A stretch of 64,000 bases of DNA. Source: Zea mays. Taxonomy: Eukaryota > Streptophyta > Magnoliopsida > Poales > Poaceae. Where the stretch lies: NCBI RefSeq assembly GCF_902167145.1, contig NC_050097.1, positions 96,634,595 through 96,698,594 of the forward strand, in the 5' to 3' direction. Positions 20,866-32,636 of the stretch are shown here, piece by piece. The position numbers and the translations under genes are program-made. A model generated the notes under the pieces. The model did no database searches. It was not told the origin of the DNA and saw only the letters and a program-made list of their open reading frames with translations. How positions within the stretch are numbered: position 1 is the stretch's first letter; each line of letters opens with the position of its first letter.

Positions 20866-21752
20866 CAATGCTGAAGTTTGACAAAACTGAAGACAAAGCC
20901 TTAGCTGAAGCTTGAAATTGCTTATACTGTGCTTACCTGCAAAAATTCTTGGAGAAACTCTTGTAATATAGATATGGAATAACTTATGTAAATTTGTACA
21001 TACCTTGTAATATATTCTGTCTCCTTTAAGCGCATCCAGTCTGCTTTGCTGTGGACGAAACTTGTCTTTTGAGCCGAAGGCGAAAAACACCTTCCCTTCT
21101 TTTCGTACACAACGAAGTATAGAAAAAATTTTCCTTCGAATCTTTTCTTTTTTTTCTGAAGCACCTATCTTTTTTGTGTAGCATGATGATGATTCTATAT
21201 ATGTCTAAATGGATGTTTATGAATGCAAATGACATGATGATATGTTATGTGCAAATGAATATTAAGAAACGTTTAAAAAAAACTGTAAGCACAGCCCTTC
21301 GTCCCCTCAAGAATGATAAAAATCTTTTTACCGTTTACTTTTCGGCTTCACCGTTTACTTTTCGGTATATCAGCGTTGACTTTTCGCTGTAAGCCTCCCT
21401 TAGGAGCTTCTTCGCCTTTTACTTTCAGCGGAATCAGCGTTTATTTTTCGCTGTAAGCCTCCCTTAGGAGCTTCTTCGCCTTTTACTTTCGGTGGAATCA
21501 GCGTTTATTTTTCGCTGTAAGCTCTGCATTCCCTTAGGAACGACTTTTGAGCTTCTCCCTGTTTTCTTTTCTTTCTCTTTGCACTCGAGGGTGCGTTCTC
21601 AGCTTTTACATTTACATTTTTGGGGGATATCACTCTTATAGAATTGAAATAAAGAAAAGAAAAATTACATGTTATGGCCCCATTAAAAACCTTTCTCCCC
21701 CTTTGGAAAGGAAAAGGGTGCCACGAAAAAGAATATAAAAAATTACATCAAA
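20866..21752. repeat. Convergent 3' spacer with 64-bp tandem repeats
   Basis: The stretch lies between the stop of the accessory gene and the stop of pol on the other strand. From about 21340 to 21540 there are two near-perfect 64-bp units (TTTTCGCTGTAAGCCTCCCTTAGGAGC...) and partial copies. A homologous array with 62-bp units occupies the same place in the 51.9-57.7 kb copy. Confidence 0.7.
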
Positions 21753-23108
21753 CTAAACATAATATCTCCGAAGCTCATCCGCATTCCACGATCTGGGAAT
21801 GTCATTGCCGTCCAAATCCTTCAACCTGTAAGAACCAGGTCTTGACGAAGATACTACCAAAAAGGGGCCTTCCCACTTCAGCTGTAATTTGCCTACTATT
21901 TCAGGGTTAGCTACTCTTCGAAGTACCAAGTGCCCTGGTTCAATGTTCTTCAACTTGACCTTCCTATCTCGCCATTTTATTGTTTCAGCTTGATACTTAT
22001 TGATGTTTTCCACAGCTTGGAGTCTGATCCCTTCAATAGCATCTTTTTCTACGGAGCAATCAGCTTCGTGTTCGCCCTCTGCCGAAGCTACTGTCCTTAT
22101 TGATCCTGTTTTAGCCTCTTCTGGGGTTATTGCTTCGTCACCAAACATTAGTTTAAAGGGTGTAAAGCCTGTTGATCTTGAGATGGTTGTGTTATGACTC
22201 CACACCACTTTGATTAACTCGTCTGGCCACTTTCCCCTCGGCTGGTTGAAGATTGACTTCATTATTCCTGTCATTATGATCCCATTGGCTCTTTCAACAA
22301 GTCCATTTGATTCTGGGTGTCGGACTGATGCAAAATGGATCTTCGTGCCGATTTGATTACAAAATTCTCTGAAGGCTTCAGAATCAAACTGTGTCCCATT
22401 GTCCACAGTGATAGCCTTCGGCACCCCGAAGCGACAAACAATGTTTTGCCAGAAAAACTTTTGAATAGTAAATGAAGTTATTGTGGCTAAGGGCTTCGCC
22501 TCAATCCATTTGGAAAAATATTCCACTGCCACCACCACGTATCTTAAGTTCCCCTGTGCTGGTGGTAATGGACCTAGCAAATCCAGACCCCATCTTTGCA
22601 ATGGCCAAGTGGGTTGTATTAATTGAGTTAAAGACGAAGGTTGTTTTTGATCTCTTGCACATTTCTGACAACCTTCGCACTTTTGAACTAAATCCGCTGC
22701 ATCCGAAGCTGCCTTTGGCCAATAAAATCCTTGGCGAAAAACTTTCCCAAGCAAGGGCCTAGATCCAATGTGAGATCCACACAGACCTGCATGTATGTCC
22801 TTCATTAACTCTATACCTTCGGATCTGGATAAGCACTTGAGTAACGGGGAACAGACCCCGCGCTTGTATAACTCCCCTTCTATTATAACATATGGTCGAA
22901 CTCTTGCTTCTATTCTCCTGTTATAAACTTCGTCGTCTGAAAGAAAATTACCCTGAAGGAAAGAGATGATCTCAGTTCTCCAATCTTCACTATAAACAGG
23001 GGATATGTTAAGGATTGCTCTTTCAAGAAGCTCGACTGAAGGTGCTTTTATTGTTTCAAAAAATACTTCCGAAGGTACAGGCAGCCCCTGGGCTGCTGAC
23101 TTAGCCAA
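21753..23108 (-). CDS. Integrase domain of pol, open
   Basis: The frame of 451 residues is open to its natural stop at 21753. An HHCC zinc finger is present (HAGLCGSH ... KCEGCQKC, residues about 110-160). The catalytic core shows the D,D,E residues in GLDLLGPL, TVDNGTQFD and SNGLVERANG. The C-terminal part ends WNADELRRYYV. The family function is insertion of the element cDNA into chromosomes. It is translated as part of a polyprotein, so the first Met is not a true start. The upstream RNase H region is frameshifted, so this domain is cut off from reverse transcriptase in this copy. Confidence 0.8.
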   Translation of the reverse strand: MAKSAAQGLPVPSEVFFETIKAPSVELLERAILNISPVYSEDWRTEIISFLQGNFLSDDEVYNRRIEARVRPYVIIEGELYKRGVCSPLLKCLSRSEGIELMKDIHAGLCGSHIGSRPLLGKVFRQGFYWPKAASDAADLVQKCEGCQKCARDQKQPSSLTQLIQPTWPLQRWGLDLLGPLPPAQGNLRYVVVAVEYFSKWIEAKPLATITSFTIQKFFWQNIVCRFGVPKAITVDNGTQFDSEAFREFCNQIGTKIHFASVRHPESNGLVERANGIIMTGIMKSIFNQPRGKWPDELIKVVWSHNTTISRSTGFTPFKLMFGDEAITPEEAKTGSIRTVASAEGEHEADCSVEKDAIEGIRLQAVENINKYQAETIKWRDRKVKLKNIEPGHLVLRRVANPEIVGKLQLKWEGPFLVVSSSRPGSYRLKDLDGNDIPRSWNADELRRYYV

Positions 23109-23442
23109 TAGATCAGCGTACTCATTTTCTCCACGAGGAATATTTTTGACAGAGAAACCTTCGAAGGAAGCCTCAATCCTTCAGACTGTATCTAGATACT
23201 TTTCAAGCTTTCGGGTCTCTTGCTTTGTAACTTTTGTCAATATTACCAGAAATAACTTGGGAATCAGTTTTAAGGATGGCCCTTCTGATTCCCATTGCCT
23301 TTAATTTCCGAAGACCCAAAAGCAGAGCTTCATACTCGGCGATGTTATTTGTGCAACTAAAATCAAGTTTTGCCGCATAACAAGTTTTAACTTTGGAAGG
23401 TGAAACAAACACAACAGCCGCTCCTGCTCCGAAGGTTCCCTA
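23109..23442 (-). pseudogene. Second RNase H domain of pol, broken
   Basis: The minus strand reads MFCDGS, a TAG, then GTFGAGAAVVFVSPSK, NNIAEYEALLLGLRK and LKTDSQVISG, the D, E, D pattern of an RNase H acquired by the Tat lineage in addition to the one fused to reverse transcriptase. The TAG is at 23440-23442. The homolog at 55170 has TGG (Trp) here. A frameshift near 23203 separates the rest from integrase. Confidence 0.75.
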
Positions 23443-25707
23443 AGACCCATCGCAAAACATTGTCCATGCTTCGACATCTTTATTTGTTTCTTCCTCCTGA
23501 GCGCCTGGCGTCCAGTCAGCAATGAAGTCTGCTAACGTCTGGGACTGAATCGAAGGTCTATGAACATATTCAATACAAAATTCATTAAGCTCTGCAGCCC
23601 ATTTTCCAATCCTTCCAGTAGCTTCTCGGTTCCTCATAATATCCTTCAGAGGTTGTGAAGAAGGGACAATTATGTTGTAAGCTTGAAAATAGTGCCGAAG
23701 CTTCCTGGAGGCCATCAAGACAGCATACAGTACCTTCTCCAACTCTGTATAAATTTTCTTTGACAAACTAAGAACCTCGGATACAAAATATATTGGGCCC
23801 TGCCTCTTAACTTGGCCTTCAAGCTTCTCCTGAACAAGTGCTGCACTTACCGCTGAGTGCGAAGCTGCCACATATAATAACAAAGGAGCCCCTGGCGTAG
23901 GTGGAGTTAGTGTTGTTAGATCTATCAAATACTGTTTCAGCTCTTCAAAGGCCTTCTGCTGGACTGGTCCCCATTGAAAGACTTCGGCTGATTTCAGCAC
24001 TTCGAAGAATGGTAAGTTTCTTTCTGCTGATCTGGATATGAATCTATTGAGAGATGCCAGCCTTCCTGTCAATCTTTGAGCCCCCTTTTTTGTACTTGGT
24101 GGCTCCATTCGAAGTATAGCTTCGATTTTGCTTGGGTTGGCCTCAATTCCCTTTGTTGAAACTAAGCAACCAAGAAATTTCCCCTTCTTTACTCCGAAGA
24201 CACATTTTTCTGGATTCAGCTTTAGACCAGCCTGTCTAAAATTAGCAAAGGTTTCTTGTAAATCAGCAATGTGGTTATCCTGCTTCGTGCTCTTTACAAT
24301 GATATCATCAACATAAGTTAGTACATTCCTGCCTATCTGAGAATGGACAACCTTTGCTGTCATTCTGCTGAAGCTTCCTCCAGCATTCTTAAGCCCTTCA
24401 GGCATCCGAAGGTAACAGTATGTCCCACTAGGGGTTATGAAACTGGTTTTTGGTTCATCCTCCTTCTTCATCCAGATTTGATGATAGCCTGAATAGCAAT
24501 CTAGCAAACTCATAAGTTCTGATGAAGCTGCTGCATCGACTAGAGAATCTATCATTGGCAATGGGAACTCATCCTTCGGACAGGCCTTATTGAGATCAGT
24601 AAAATCGATGCACATTCTCCATTTACCATTGGCCTTCTTCACCATAACAGTGTTAGCCAACCATTCTGGGTATTTTACCTCTCTAATGACTCCGGCACTG
24701 AGGAGTCGTTTCACTTCATTCCGAGCTCCTTCGGCCTTGTCATCAGACATCTTCCGAAGCCTCTGTTTCCTGGGTCTGAAGGATGGATCTACGTTGAGCG
24801 AGTGCTCAATAACATCCCTGTTAACTCCGCAAAGATCATTAGCTGACCAAGCAAAAACATCTTTATTGTTGAACAAAAACCTTATCAAAGTTTTCTCCTG
24901 CTCTTCGGACCATTGAGATCCCAATAGCACCTTCTGCTCTGCTATATCCTCACATAAGAGCATGGGTTTCGGCTGGTCAGCCGAAGCAGCTTTTTCCCTT
25001 CTAAACTTGTATTGCTCACAAGCTTCAGTTCCATCTATATTATGGATTGCTTTTGAGTCTGTCCAATTTCCTTCGACCCTTCTGGCAGCTTCTTGACTTC
25101 CATGAATAGCAATGGGCCCTTGGTCCGAAGGTATTTTCATGCAAAGATAAGCTGGATGCAGAATCGCTTCGAAGGCATTAAGAGTACCACGACCAATGAT
25201 TGCATTGTAAGGGTACTCCATGTCAACAATATCAAACATAACTTGCTCAGTCCTTGTGTTGTTGATGAATCCGAAGGCCACTGACATTGAGATTTTGCCG
25301 AGTGCTACAATCTGCCTTCCTCCGAAGCCGCAAAGGGGATGTGTGGCATCAAGAATTTTATCTTCGGGCTCTTGCATCTGTCTGAAGGCCTTAGCAAATA
25401 TGATATCAGCTGCACTGCCTATATCAACCAAAACATTGTGGACCAAAAATCCTTTGATAACACAAGAGATAACCATAGCATCATTGTGTGGGTAATCCTT
25501 GAGTTGAAGGTCCTCTTGGGAGAAGGTAATAGGGATGTGAGACCATCTTGACTTGATGAAGGGTCCTTGTACCCCGACATGTTGTACCCTTCTCTGTGCT
25601 TCCTTCTTCTGTTTCTTGTTGGCTGGTTCTGAACATGAACCGCCTGTTATCGAAAGTACCAGCTTCGGAACCGAAGCAGCTCCAGCTCGAATATTGAACG
25701 AAGCCAT
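23443..25707 (-). CDS. Protease, reverse transcriptase and RNase H part of pol
   Basis: The open frame of 755 residues contains an aspartic protease region (HNVLVDIGSAADIIFAKAF, about residues 90-110), then reverse transcriptase with KANGKWRMCIDFTDLNKACP, SLLDCYSGYHQIWM and the active-site YVDDIIVKS, then the connection and first RNase H (LLLYVAASHSAVSAALVQEK, YTELEKVLYAVLMASRKLRHY). The protease triad reads DIG instead of DTG or DSG, so protease is probably inactive. The N-terminus (MASFNIRAGAASVPK) follows the primer binding site within 45 bp, which shows that gag is deleted. It is on the same strand as integrase. Confidence 0.85.
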
Positions 25708-25735
25708 CAGTTCAAAAAATTGGAAGTGAGTTCAC

Positions 25736-25751
25736 CGGAGGTGGGCGCCAA
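25736..25751 (-). promoter_or_regulatory. Primer binding site of the 16.7-26.3 kb element
   Basis: The element strand reads TTGGCGCCCACCTC directly inside the 5' LTR. The 57070 element has the same sequence at 57056-57069. TGGCGCC matches the end of a plant tRNA complement; the exact tRNA was not determined. Confidence 0.7.
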
Positions 25752-26347
25752 TGTTGGGGACTCGTTCTCAAATGCTATGAATTAAGAACAAGGCAACATA
25801 AAATGTTAAATGTTAATGCCCTTCGTCCAACGAAGCATTATTCCTTTAAGGATTAATGAACTTCGGACGAAGGTTTAAGACGATACAATTACGAAGGTTA
25901 AATCTATGTAATCAAACTCTAATAGATTATATAAGGTAATATAAAATATGAGGCATCAAAGACAAATAAATTATAAATGAACAACATTACTTTCATATTA
26001 TATCAACTTAATGTTTTCAAGTATTAGATACAATTATACCTCTGCCTTGGCAAAGATTGATTCCCGAGTGATGCGATTATAATTACAGAAAATGCGTGAA
26101 CAGTAAAGGAATACTGTTCACTATTTATAGGCACGGGACACAGCCTGTGAGGAATTACAATTATGCCCCTCATAAAAGTTTACAACAACGACTCAAACAT
26201 TTATGGACTAAAAGGTCATTCTACTTTTAAGTCGGTTTGTAATTCCGAAGCTTCATGAAGAGGAACCTTCGGTCATCACATGCGGACAGCTTCAGCCGAA
26301 GCTGTTTCTTCCTGCAGGACCTTCGGCGTCGAAGCATGGTCCCAACA
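25752..26347 (-). repeat. 5' LTR of the 16.7-26.3 kb element
   Basis: The LTR is 596 bp and differs from 16754-17349 at four positions. A TATA-like stretch CTATAAATAG on the element strand lies near 26121-26130. Confidence 0.9.
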
Positions 26348-26950
26348 ATGGCCATGATGGATCCACCATCAAGTTTTATTTTGAAAACATCCCATCCCAC
26401 TTGAAGCATCATCTTTTGTCAAAACAAAACATTTTGTTTTTCTAGAGCAAGACTAAGCATAAGAAAAACATTTTTATAGAACAGGGGATCAAGGAAAGGT
26501 AATCAAATTCTCAAGGAAGGAAATGCATCAATTTGTTTAGCACACAATTCCTATCACTTAATGCATCAAGCGAGTGAGAAAGGTTTTTAAATAGCAAGGA
26601 GGTGGCAAATGCACCGGGGCTTGCCTTGTGTTATAGGAGAGTCGGGCTCTGCTCCACAAATGTCAAAATAAAAGCAGTTCCCGGTAGGTGGGTCTTCAGA
26701 TGGTGGTGTAGCTCTTCCTTCTTCAACCTCTATTTCTTCTTCGTTTTCTATTTAGAACCATATATAATCATGAATGCTCATGTAATGCTTATGAAAATGC
26801 AAAGATAATAAAGGTACATTATCTGAGGTCTTGAATATAATTTTCCTTCACGGTACTCCAGGAAGCTAGGGTTTTTGGAGTCAGTACTGTAGCTCATAGG
26901 GTAGGCATCACTAAAAGATTAGGGTTTTGGGGTTTAGGAACGAAACATTG
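26348..26950. repeat. Non-coding repeat, copy 1, right part
   Basis: This continues copy 1 after the inserted element. ATGGCCATGATGGATCCACC matches copy 2 near 28804, and both run to GCACCGGGGCTTGCC (26610 and 29061). Beyond that the two copies differ. No gene is present. Confidence 0.65.
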
Positions 26951-27957
26951 TCGATGTCGCAGAACCTCCCAAGTTATTGGGTCCACATGCACCTGTCCTT
27001 GTCTCAAAGACCTCAAACGACTATGCATGTGCACCAGATAACTTAACAGGATCTGTCCGAGTGCCCCAAGGACCTCGGATAAACCACTTACAACCAGGAC
27101 CGCAGGATTTAGTAAACACAAATCACACACACCAACAATTTGCAGCGGAAATCTTATTACCAAATCTTACAAGTTACATCAAGTTTACATTGTACGTAAT
27201 CAGAGTGATAAAAAAAGGTTCAAAGAACAAACTTTGAAATGTTATAAATTATTTATAGTTTGAAATATATGCTAGCTCAAGTGACCATCCTCAATAAGAA
27301 GTTTAGAAGAGTTACTTAGACTTATAAGAAGGTCGTGCCCACCGGCGCTTAACACCAATCACAATCAAAGTGACTCATAACCTGCAGCAACAATGGGAAT
27401 AAAATCCTAAGTACGCAAGTACTCAGCAAGTCTTAGCCGACTAAAAAAAGACTCTCAAGGGTATGCTGGTTTCAAAAAGGGATTCAAGGTATGGTTTATC
27501 AAGGATCAAGGTCTCTTTTTGCAGAAAAGCTTAGTATGAGTGGATCCTTAAAAATCCATTTTTACTTGTCAGGTTAAGTAAAGTTACCTGCATCTAGAGT
27601 TCTTTCTACCCTAGTTCAAGCACTTGGCCTACACTAGCCGTCTTTTATCATCCCATCAGTTCACTGGATTGCTACGTGTAAGTCAGTGACCAAGTCTTCA
27701 TGTCCGAGAAGTAACGGCGATCCGAATCGATTAATAGAGCTGAGGATCTCCAATCACACGACATATGTAGCACTTAACCCTTGCATATGTCAACTCGCCA
27801 CCGGGGTTCTTAAGACCATATCAGGTTCACGCCAACCGAGAGCATATATACACCACCGTCCAGCCTCTTGCCACGGAGGGTACACGCTACTCTCGCCATC
27901 TCTCCACTCCCATTGCGTGTTGTCTTATTCTGATATTAGTCTGCCCGAGGCAAAGCT
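26951..27957. repeat. Non-coding repeat, copy 2, left part
   Basis: This is homologous to 15570-16548 in the same orientation and ends in AAGCT, the target duplication of the solo LTR. No gene is recognised; short frames here are not conserved with copy 1. Confidence 0.65.
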
Positions 27958-28595
27958 TGATAGAGCTGGAGTGCCCGATCTTTCGGTGAGTGGAGATAAT
28001 TCCGATTTGGTGGAAGTAGACCCTCACGATCCGACTACGACGAGCGAACCCGAAGCGCTAATGCAATCGTTGAACCAACTCCCAATGGTTACCGACCTTG
28101 CTGATGCGAGATCGGCCTGATCACGAAGATCGTTTTCTGTGCGCAATCGAAGAACGAACAAGAAAAAGATGCGAGCAATCTTAATATCACTCGAGGTGGA
28201 GTTCTAAATCACAGAGCATATCACGTATTTGTGCGTGTTCTGGGGTAGCTAAAGCTAGATGTAAAACAAAACTCAAGTTCTAAATGAAACAGGACTCTGA
28301 CTAAATAGAGGAGAGGCGTGAACAGTAGGGCTGGCGCTACAGTACCGCGGTTACTATTCACGACTTCCCTAGGCGCCCCATCTAGGCCTTCCTGTTGGGC
28401 CATCTTCTAATCTTCTGGGCCTTCGTTCTTTAACAGCATGATGTAGTTCAATTCTCTTGCACGGGCCCGAGTCACTGGCCCAGGTGGAAGGGCCCAGGTG
28501 GAAGGGGTGGCGCCTGGACTGGGGAAGATGGTGCCTGGGTTGGAGAAGGTGCTGCTGGTGTAGATGTACTCGTGTTGGTGTTGATGTCCTCATCA
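27958..28595 (-). mobile_element. Solo LTR of a gypsy family
   Basis: The plus strand starts TGATAGAGCTGG and ends GTCCTCATCA. The reverse complement matches the LTR at 58099-58670, including CGATCTCGCATCAGCAAGGTCGG. It is flanked by a perfect 5-bp duplication AAGCT (27953-27957 and 28596-28600). The homologous position in copy 1 (16544-16548) is uninterrupted. No internal sequence is present, so it formed by recombination between two LTRs of one insertion. Confidence 0.92.
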
Positions 28596-29372
28596 AAGCT
28601 TACCCATGATGAGGCATGTGACCAGTTAAAGGGTCTTCGGTCAACAGGCCCACATCGACATGGTCCTTAATCGACTCAGACGGAGACACTACACCGAGAC
28701 TCCCTTCTCGTGCAAGTCAATCGCCCGATCTTAGATTTATTATTTAAACCCAAAGTCTGGTACCTGGCAGAGGTACATCTTTTCCGATGTTGAACCCATC
28801 ACGGCCATGATGGATCCAACATCAAGTTTTACTTTTGAAAACTTCCCATCCAATCTGTAGCATCACTTTTGTTTTAAAACAAAACATTTTGATTTTCTAA
28901 AGCAAGGCTAAGCATTAAAGATCTTTTTCATAAAACAGTATCAAGGGAGGGTAATCAATTTTCGAGGAAGGAAATGCATCAACTGTTTAGCACACAACTC
29001 CTATCACCTAATGCATCATATAAGGTGATAAAGATTTTAAAACAGCAAGGAGGTGGCAAATGCACCGGGGCTTGCCTGTGTAATACTAGGTTAGTGTTTG
29101 TTAGATGTCGATCACTTGGTGACCATTTTTTGTTCTGATACTTGTTTCGTCTGTCCATCTTCAGTTCCGTTTATCAGCACCATCTTGTGGTCGACTCAGT
29201 TCTGGTTCTCCGTATCACGTGGTTAATTCACGTACCTGAATGATTTGCATAATGCACATGAATGCATATAAACAAGAATATCACAAACCTAAATAAGGCT
29301 ACATGACAGCGAATTAAACACCTAGCGGCGAGGTGTTGTACTATTTCATATGGAAACTCTAGTTATCAATAT
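28596..29372. repeat. Non-coding repeat, copy 2, right part
   Basis: This continues copy 2 after the solo LTR. Homology to copy 1 ends near 29075. The last five bases, AATAT (29368-29372), are the target duplication of the next element, and the repeat resumes at 44507. Confidence 0.65.
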
Positions 29373-31211
29373 TGTCGGCGTTTCGAACCCGGGGGGTCCC
29401 TGGACCGACGAGTAAATTGTCGCCGCGTGCCCCAGCCCAGATGGGTCGGCGCGAGACGGAGCGCGAAGGGGGGAAGAAGCCGGAGGAAGACCGGCGTAAA
29501 AGGGGAAACCCGCGGCCTTCGTGTTTGTCCCGCGCCCAGGTCGGGTGCGCTTGCAGTAGGGGGTTACAAGCGTCCACGCGGGAGGGAGCGAGCGGCCTTA
29601 CGCGAGCGCCGTCCCGTCCTTCCCCGCGCGGCCAACCCTCTGTAAGAGGGCCCTGGACCTTCCTTTTATAGGTGTAAGGAAAGGATCCAGGTGTACAATG
29701 GGGGGTGTAGCAGTGTGCTAACGTGTCTAGCAGAGGAGAGCTAGTGCCCTAAGTACATGCCATCGTGGCAGCCGGAGTGGTTTTGGCACCCGGTTCGTGT
29801 GGTGTCGTGGCCGTCGGAGGAGCGCTGGAGCCTGGCGGAAGGACAGATGTCGGGGCTGTCGAGTCCTTGCTGACGTCCCCTTGCTTCCGTAAGGGGGCTA
29901 AGAGCCACCGTCGTCATAGAGCATGCAGGGCGCCATCATTACTTGTTTACCGGAGCGAGCCAGATGGGACGCCGGTCTTGTTCCCCGTAGCCTGAGTTAG
30001 CTTGGGGTAGGGTAATGATGGCGCCTCTTGTGACGTGGTCGGTCCGAGCCCTGGGTTGGGCGAGGTGGAGGCTCCTCCAAGGTCGTGGTCGATTCTGTCT
30101 TCCAAGGCCGAGGTCGAGTCTGAGCCCCTGGGTCGGGCGAGGCGGAGACCGTCGGCTGAGGCCAGGGCTGAGTCCGAGCCCTGGGGTCGGGCGAAGCGGA
30201 GTTCGTCGTCTTCCGGGGCTGAGCCCGAGTCCGAGCCCTGGGGTCGGGCGAAGTGGAGTTCGTCGTCTTCCGGGGTTGAGCCCGAGTCCGAGCCCCGGGG
30301 TCGGGCGAAGCTGAGTTCTTCGTCTTTCGGGGCTGAGCCCGAGTCCGAGCCCTAGGGTCGGGCGAAGCGGAGTTCGTCGTCTTCCAGGGCTGAGCCCGAG
30401 TCGGAGCCCTGGGGTCGGGCGATGCGGAGTTCGTCGTCTTCCGGGGCTGAGCCCGAGTCCGAGCCCTAGGGTCGGGCGAAGTGGAGTTCGTCGTCTTTCG
30501 GGGCTGAGCCCGAGTCCGAGCCCTGGGGTCGAGCGAAGCGGAGTTTGTCGTCTTCCGGGATTGAGCCCGAGTCCGAGCCCTGGGGTCGGGCGATGCGGAG
30601 TTCGTCGTCTTCTGGGGCTGAGCCCCGGTCCGAGCCCTGGGGTCGGGCGAAGCGAAGTTCGTCATCTTTCGGGGCTGAGCCCGAGTCCGAGCCCTAGGTC
30701 GAGCGAGGCGGAGCTTCCTATGGCGCTCGAGGCCGGACTTGGCTACTGTCAGCCGCATCTGCCGAGTGGCGCAGTAGTCGGAGCGGTGCAGGCGGCGCTG
30801 TCCTTTTGTCAGGCCGGTCAGAGGAGCGGCGAAGTGACTGCGGTCACTTCGGCTCTTTTGACTGAAGAGCGCGCGTCAGGATAAAGGTGCCAGGCCACCT
30901 TTGCATTAAATGCTCCTGCGATTCGGTCGGTCGGCGCGACGATCGGGCCAAGGTTGCTTCTTGGCGAAGACTGGGCCTCGGGCGAGCCGAAGGTGTGTTC
31001 GTTGCTTGAGGGGGCCCTCGGGCGAGACGTGAATCCTCCGGGGTCGGCCGCCCTTGCCCGAGGCTGGGCTCGGGCGAGGCGAGATCGCGTCCCTTGAGTG
31101 GACCGAGCCTTGACTTAATCACACCCATCAGGCCTTTGCAGCTTTGTGCTGATGGGGGTTACCAACTGAGATTAGGAGTCTTGGGGGTACCCCTAATTAT
31201 GGTCCCCGACA
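29373..31211 (-). repeat. 3' LTR of the 15.1 kb element
   Basis: The LTR is 1839 bp, with plus-strand ends TGTCGGCGTTTCG and GGTCCCCGACA. The element strand reads AGGGGCTAC just before it (31212-31220), the family polypurine tract. It includes the 57-bp tandem array described separately. Confidence 0.9.
30158..30700. repeat. 57-bp tandem repeat array, nine units
   Basis: Units of 57 bp (GGGGCTGAGCCCGAGTCCGA..., ending GTCGTCTTCC) recur at 57-bp steps from about 30215 to 30671. As 57 is a multiple of three, both strands stay open over the array and show a 19-residue repeat (minus SPDPRARTRAQPRKTTNSA; plus GLSPSPSPGVGRSGVRRLP). These are not considered genes. Confidence 0.9.
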
Positions 31212-32630
31212 GTAGCCCCTGAGCCTCGAAGGGAGTGTTAATACTCGCTTGGAGGCTTTTGTCGCACTTTTTTGCAAGGGGACCGGCCTTTCTCGGTTGC
31301 ATTTTGTTCCGGTGGGTGCGCGCGAGCGCACCTGTCGGGTGTAGCCCCCGAGGCCTCGGAGGAGTAGTTTGACTCCTTCGAGGTCTTAATGCGTTTCGCG
31401 ATGCTTCGGCCGGTCTGGTTGTTCCCTCATGCGGGCTGGCCGTAGCCCGGGTGCACGGTCGGGTCCCAAGTTCTCGGGCTGGTATGTTGACGCTGTCAAC
31501 GGTTTGGCCGGAGCCGAGTTTGCGAGAGCAGCACCCGAGCCTCCGCACAGGGCGAGAGGACGGTCAAGGACAGACTCGACTTTTTTTACATACGCCCCTG
31601 CGTCGCCTTTCCGCAAGGAGGAGGGGGGAAGCACCATGTTGCCCTTGGGGGGCGCCGAACATAGTGTCTCCAGTGAGCTGCTGACGAGTAATCCGAGTGG
31701 ACGCCCGTGCCCCATTCGTTAGGGGTCGGCTAGAGGCCCGGAGGCGCGCTCCAAAAGTACCTGCGGGTGATCTGCCGTACCCGGTCCCCTTTTGACGGGG
31801 TCCGAGGGCTCGATGCCTCCCTCTGATGGGATTCCATTACAAGATCGTTCCCGCTGGTCTCGGAAATGTCCTAGGGTACCTCGGGAGCATAGCCCGAGCC
31901 TTGGTTATGTATCGAACGTACCTAGGGTCATCCCTCGCTCTGTGTCTGAGGCGGCTGTGAACCCTTCGAGGGCCAGCCTACGAACCCCTGATCAGTAGTG
32001 GGCGCGGAGCCCGAGTGGCCTGAGGCGGCCATTGAACCCTTCCGAGGGGCCGGCCCTCGAACCTCTGACCAGTAGTGGGCGCGGAGCCCGAGCGTTCTGA
32101 GGCGGCTGTTGAACCCGTCCGAGGGGCCAGCCTTCGAACCTCTGATCAGTAGGGGGGCTCGGGGCCCATTTCCTTCACAGAGAAGGATCCCTTTCGGGGT
32201 ATCCCCCTTTCCCGGTCCCTGTTCTAAGAGAGAGAAAGCGGAAAAGGAAAAGGATACGAAATCGAATGACGTGGCGTACCTTCTTTGACGCGGTCATTAT
32301 GGCGAAGGCGAAGCGTCGCCCGCTTCTCCTGCCAAAGGTGCCGCCTGTCCTGCCACAGAGTTAATGCGACGGGACGAGTGGTTCGCGGGGCGGCCGTTGC
32401 GCGTGTGCGAGTCGTTCGAGGAACGGGCGTTTCGCTTTGAGTTGAATCCCATGGTGGGTTCGGGCGACGCGTTGAACGGGTCTCGCCTGGGTCTTTATAT
32501 ATTCGGGAGAGGGTCCGGTGACGGTTCTTTGCTCTACTACTTGCCTCCTTCTTAGGTTTTCGCAACCCGAGGGATTAGCCAGAGAAAGGGAAACCGCCCA
32601 CCCATTCCTTTCCGCCACCACCTCCTCTGC
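31212..32630. other. 3' internal region of the 15.1 kb element, no gene called
   Basis: The stretch separates the 3' LTR from the start of the antisense gene. It contains three diverged copies of a unit of about 82 bp near 31940-32155 (TGAGGCGGC ... CAGTAGTGGGCGCGGAGCCCGAG). A TATA-like CTTTATATATTC at 32492-32503, about 130 bp before the ATG at 32637, is a plausible promoter for the antisense gene. Confidence 0.5.
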
Positions 32631-32636
32631 TTGGTG

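Larger units (their letters stand above)
16754..26347 (-). mobile_element. Complete Tat-lineage Ty3/gypsy element with antisense gene
   Basis: The element is 9594 bp with two 596-bp LTRs and a perfect 5-bp target duplication, ATGGC (16749-16753 and 26348-26352). The 5' LTR is at 25752-26347, the primer binding site follows it, then protease, reverse transcriptase, RNase H and integrase on the minus strand, and an accessory gene on the plus strand next to the 3' LTR. The LTRs differ at four of 596 positions (0.67%), so insertion is recent. gag is missing between the primer site and protease, the protease active site is altered, and the second RNase H is broken, so the copy is defective despite its youth. 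It may have moved already damaged, using enzymes from another copy. Confidence 0.92.

Noticed and set aside
29997..30758. 253-codon minus-strand ORF with repeated ARTRAQPRKTT units
   Set aside because: It lies in an LTR and results from the 57-bp tandem array, which is open on both strands; there is no start context or conserved domain.
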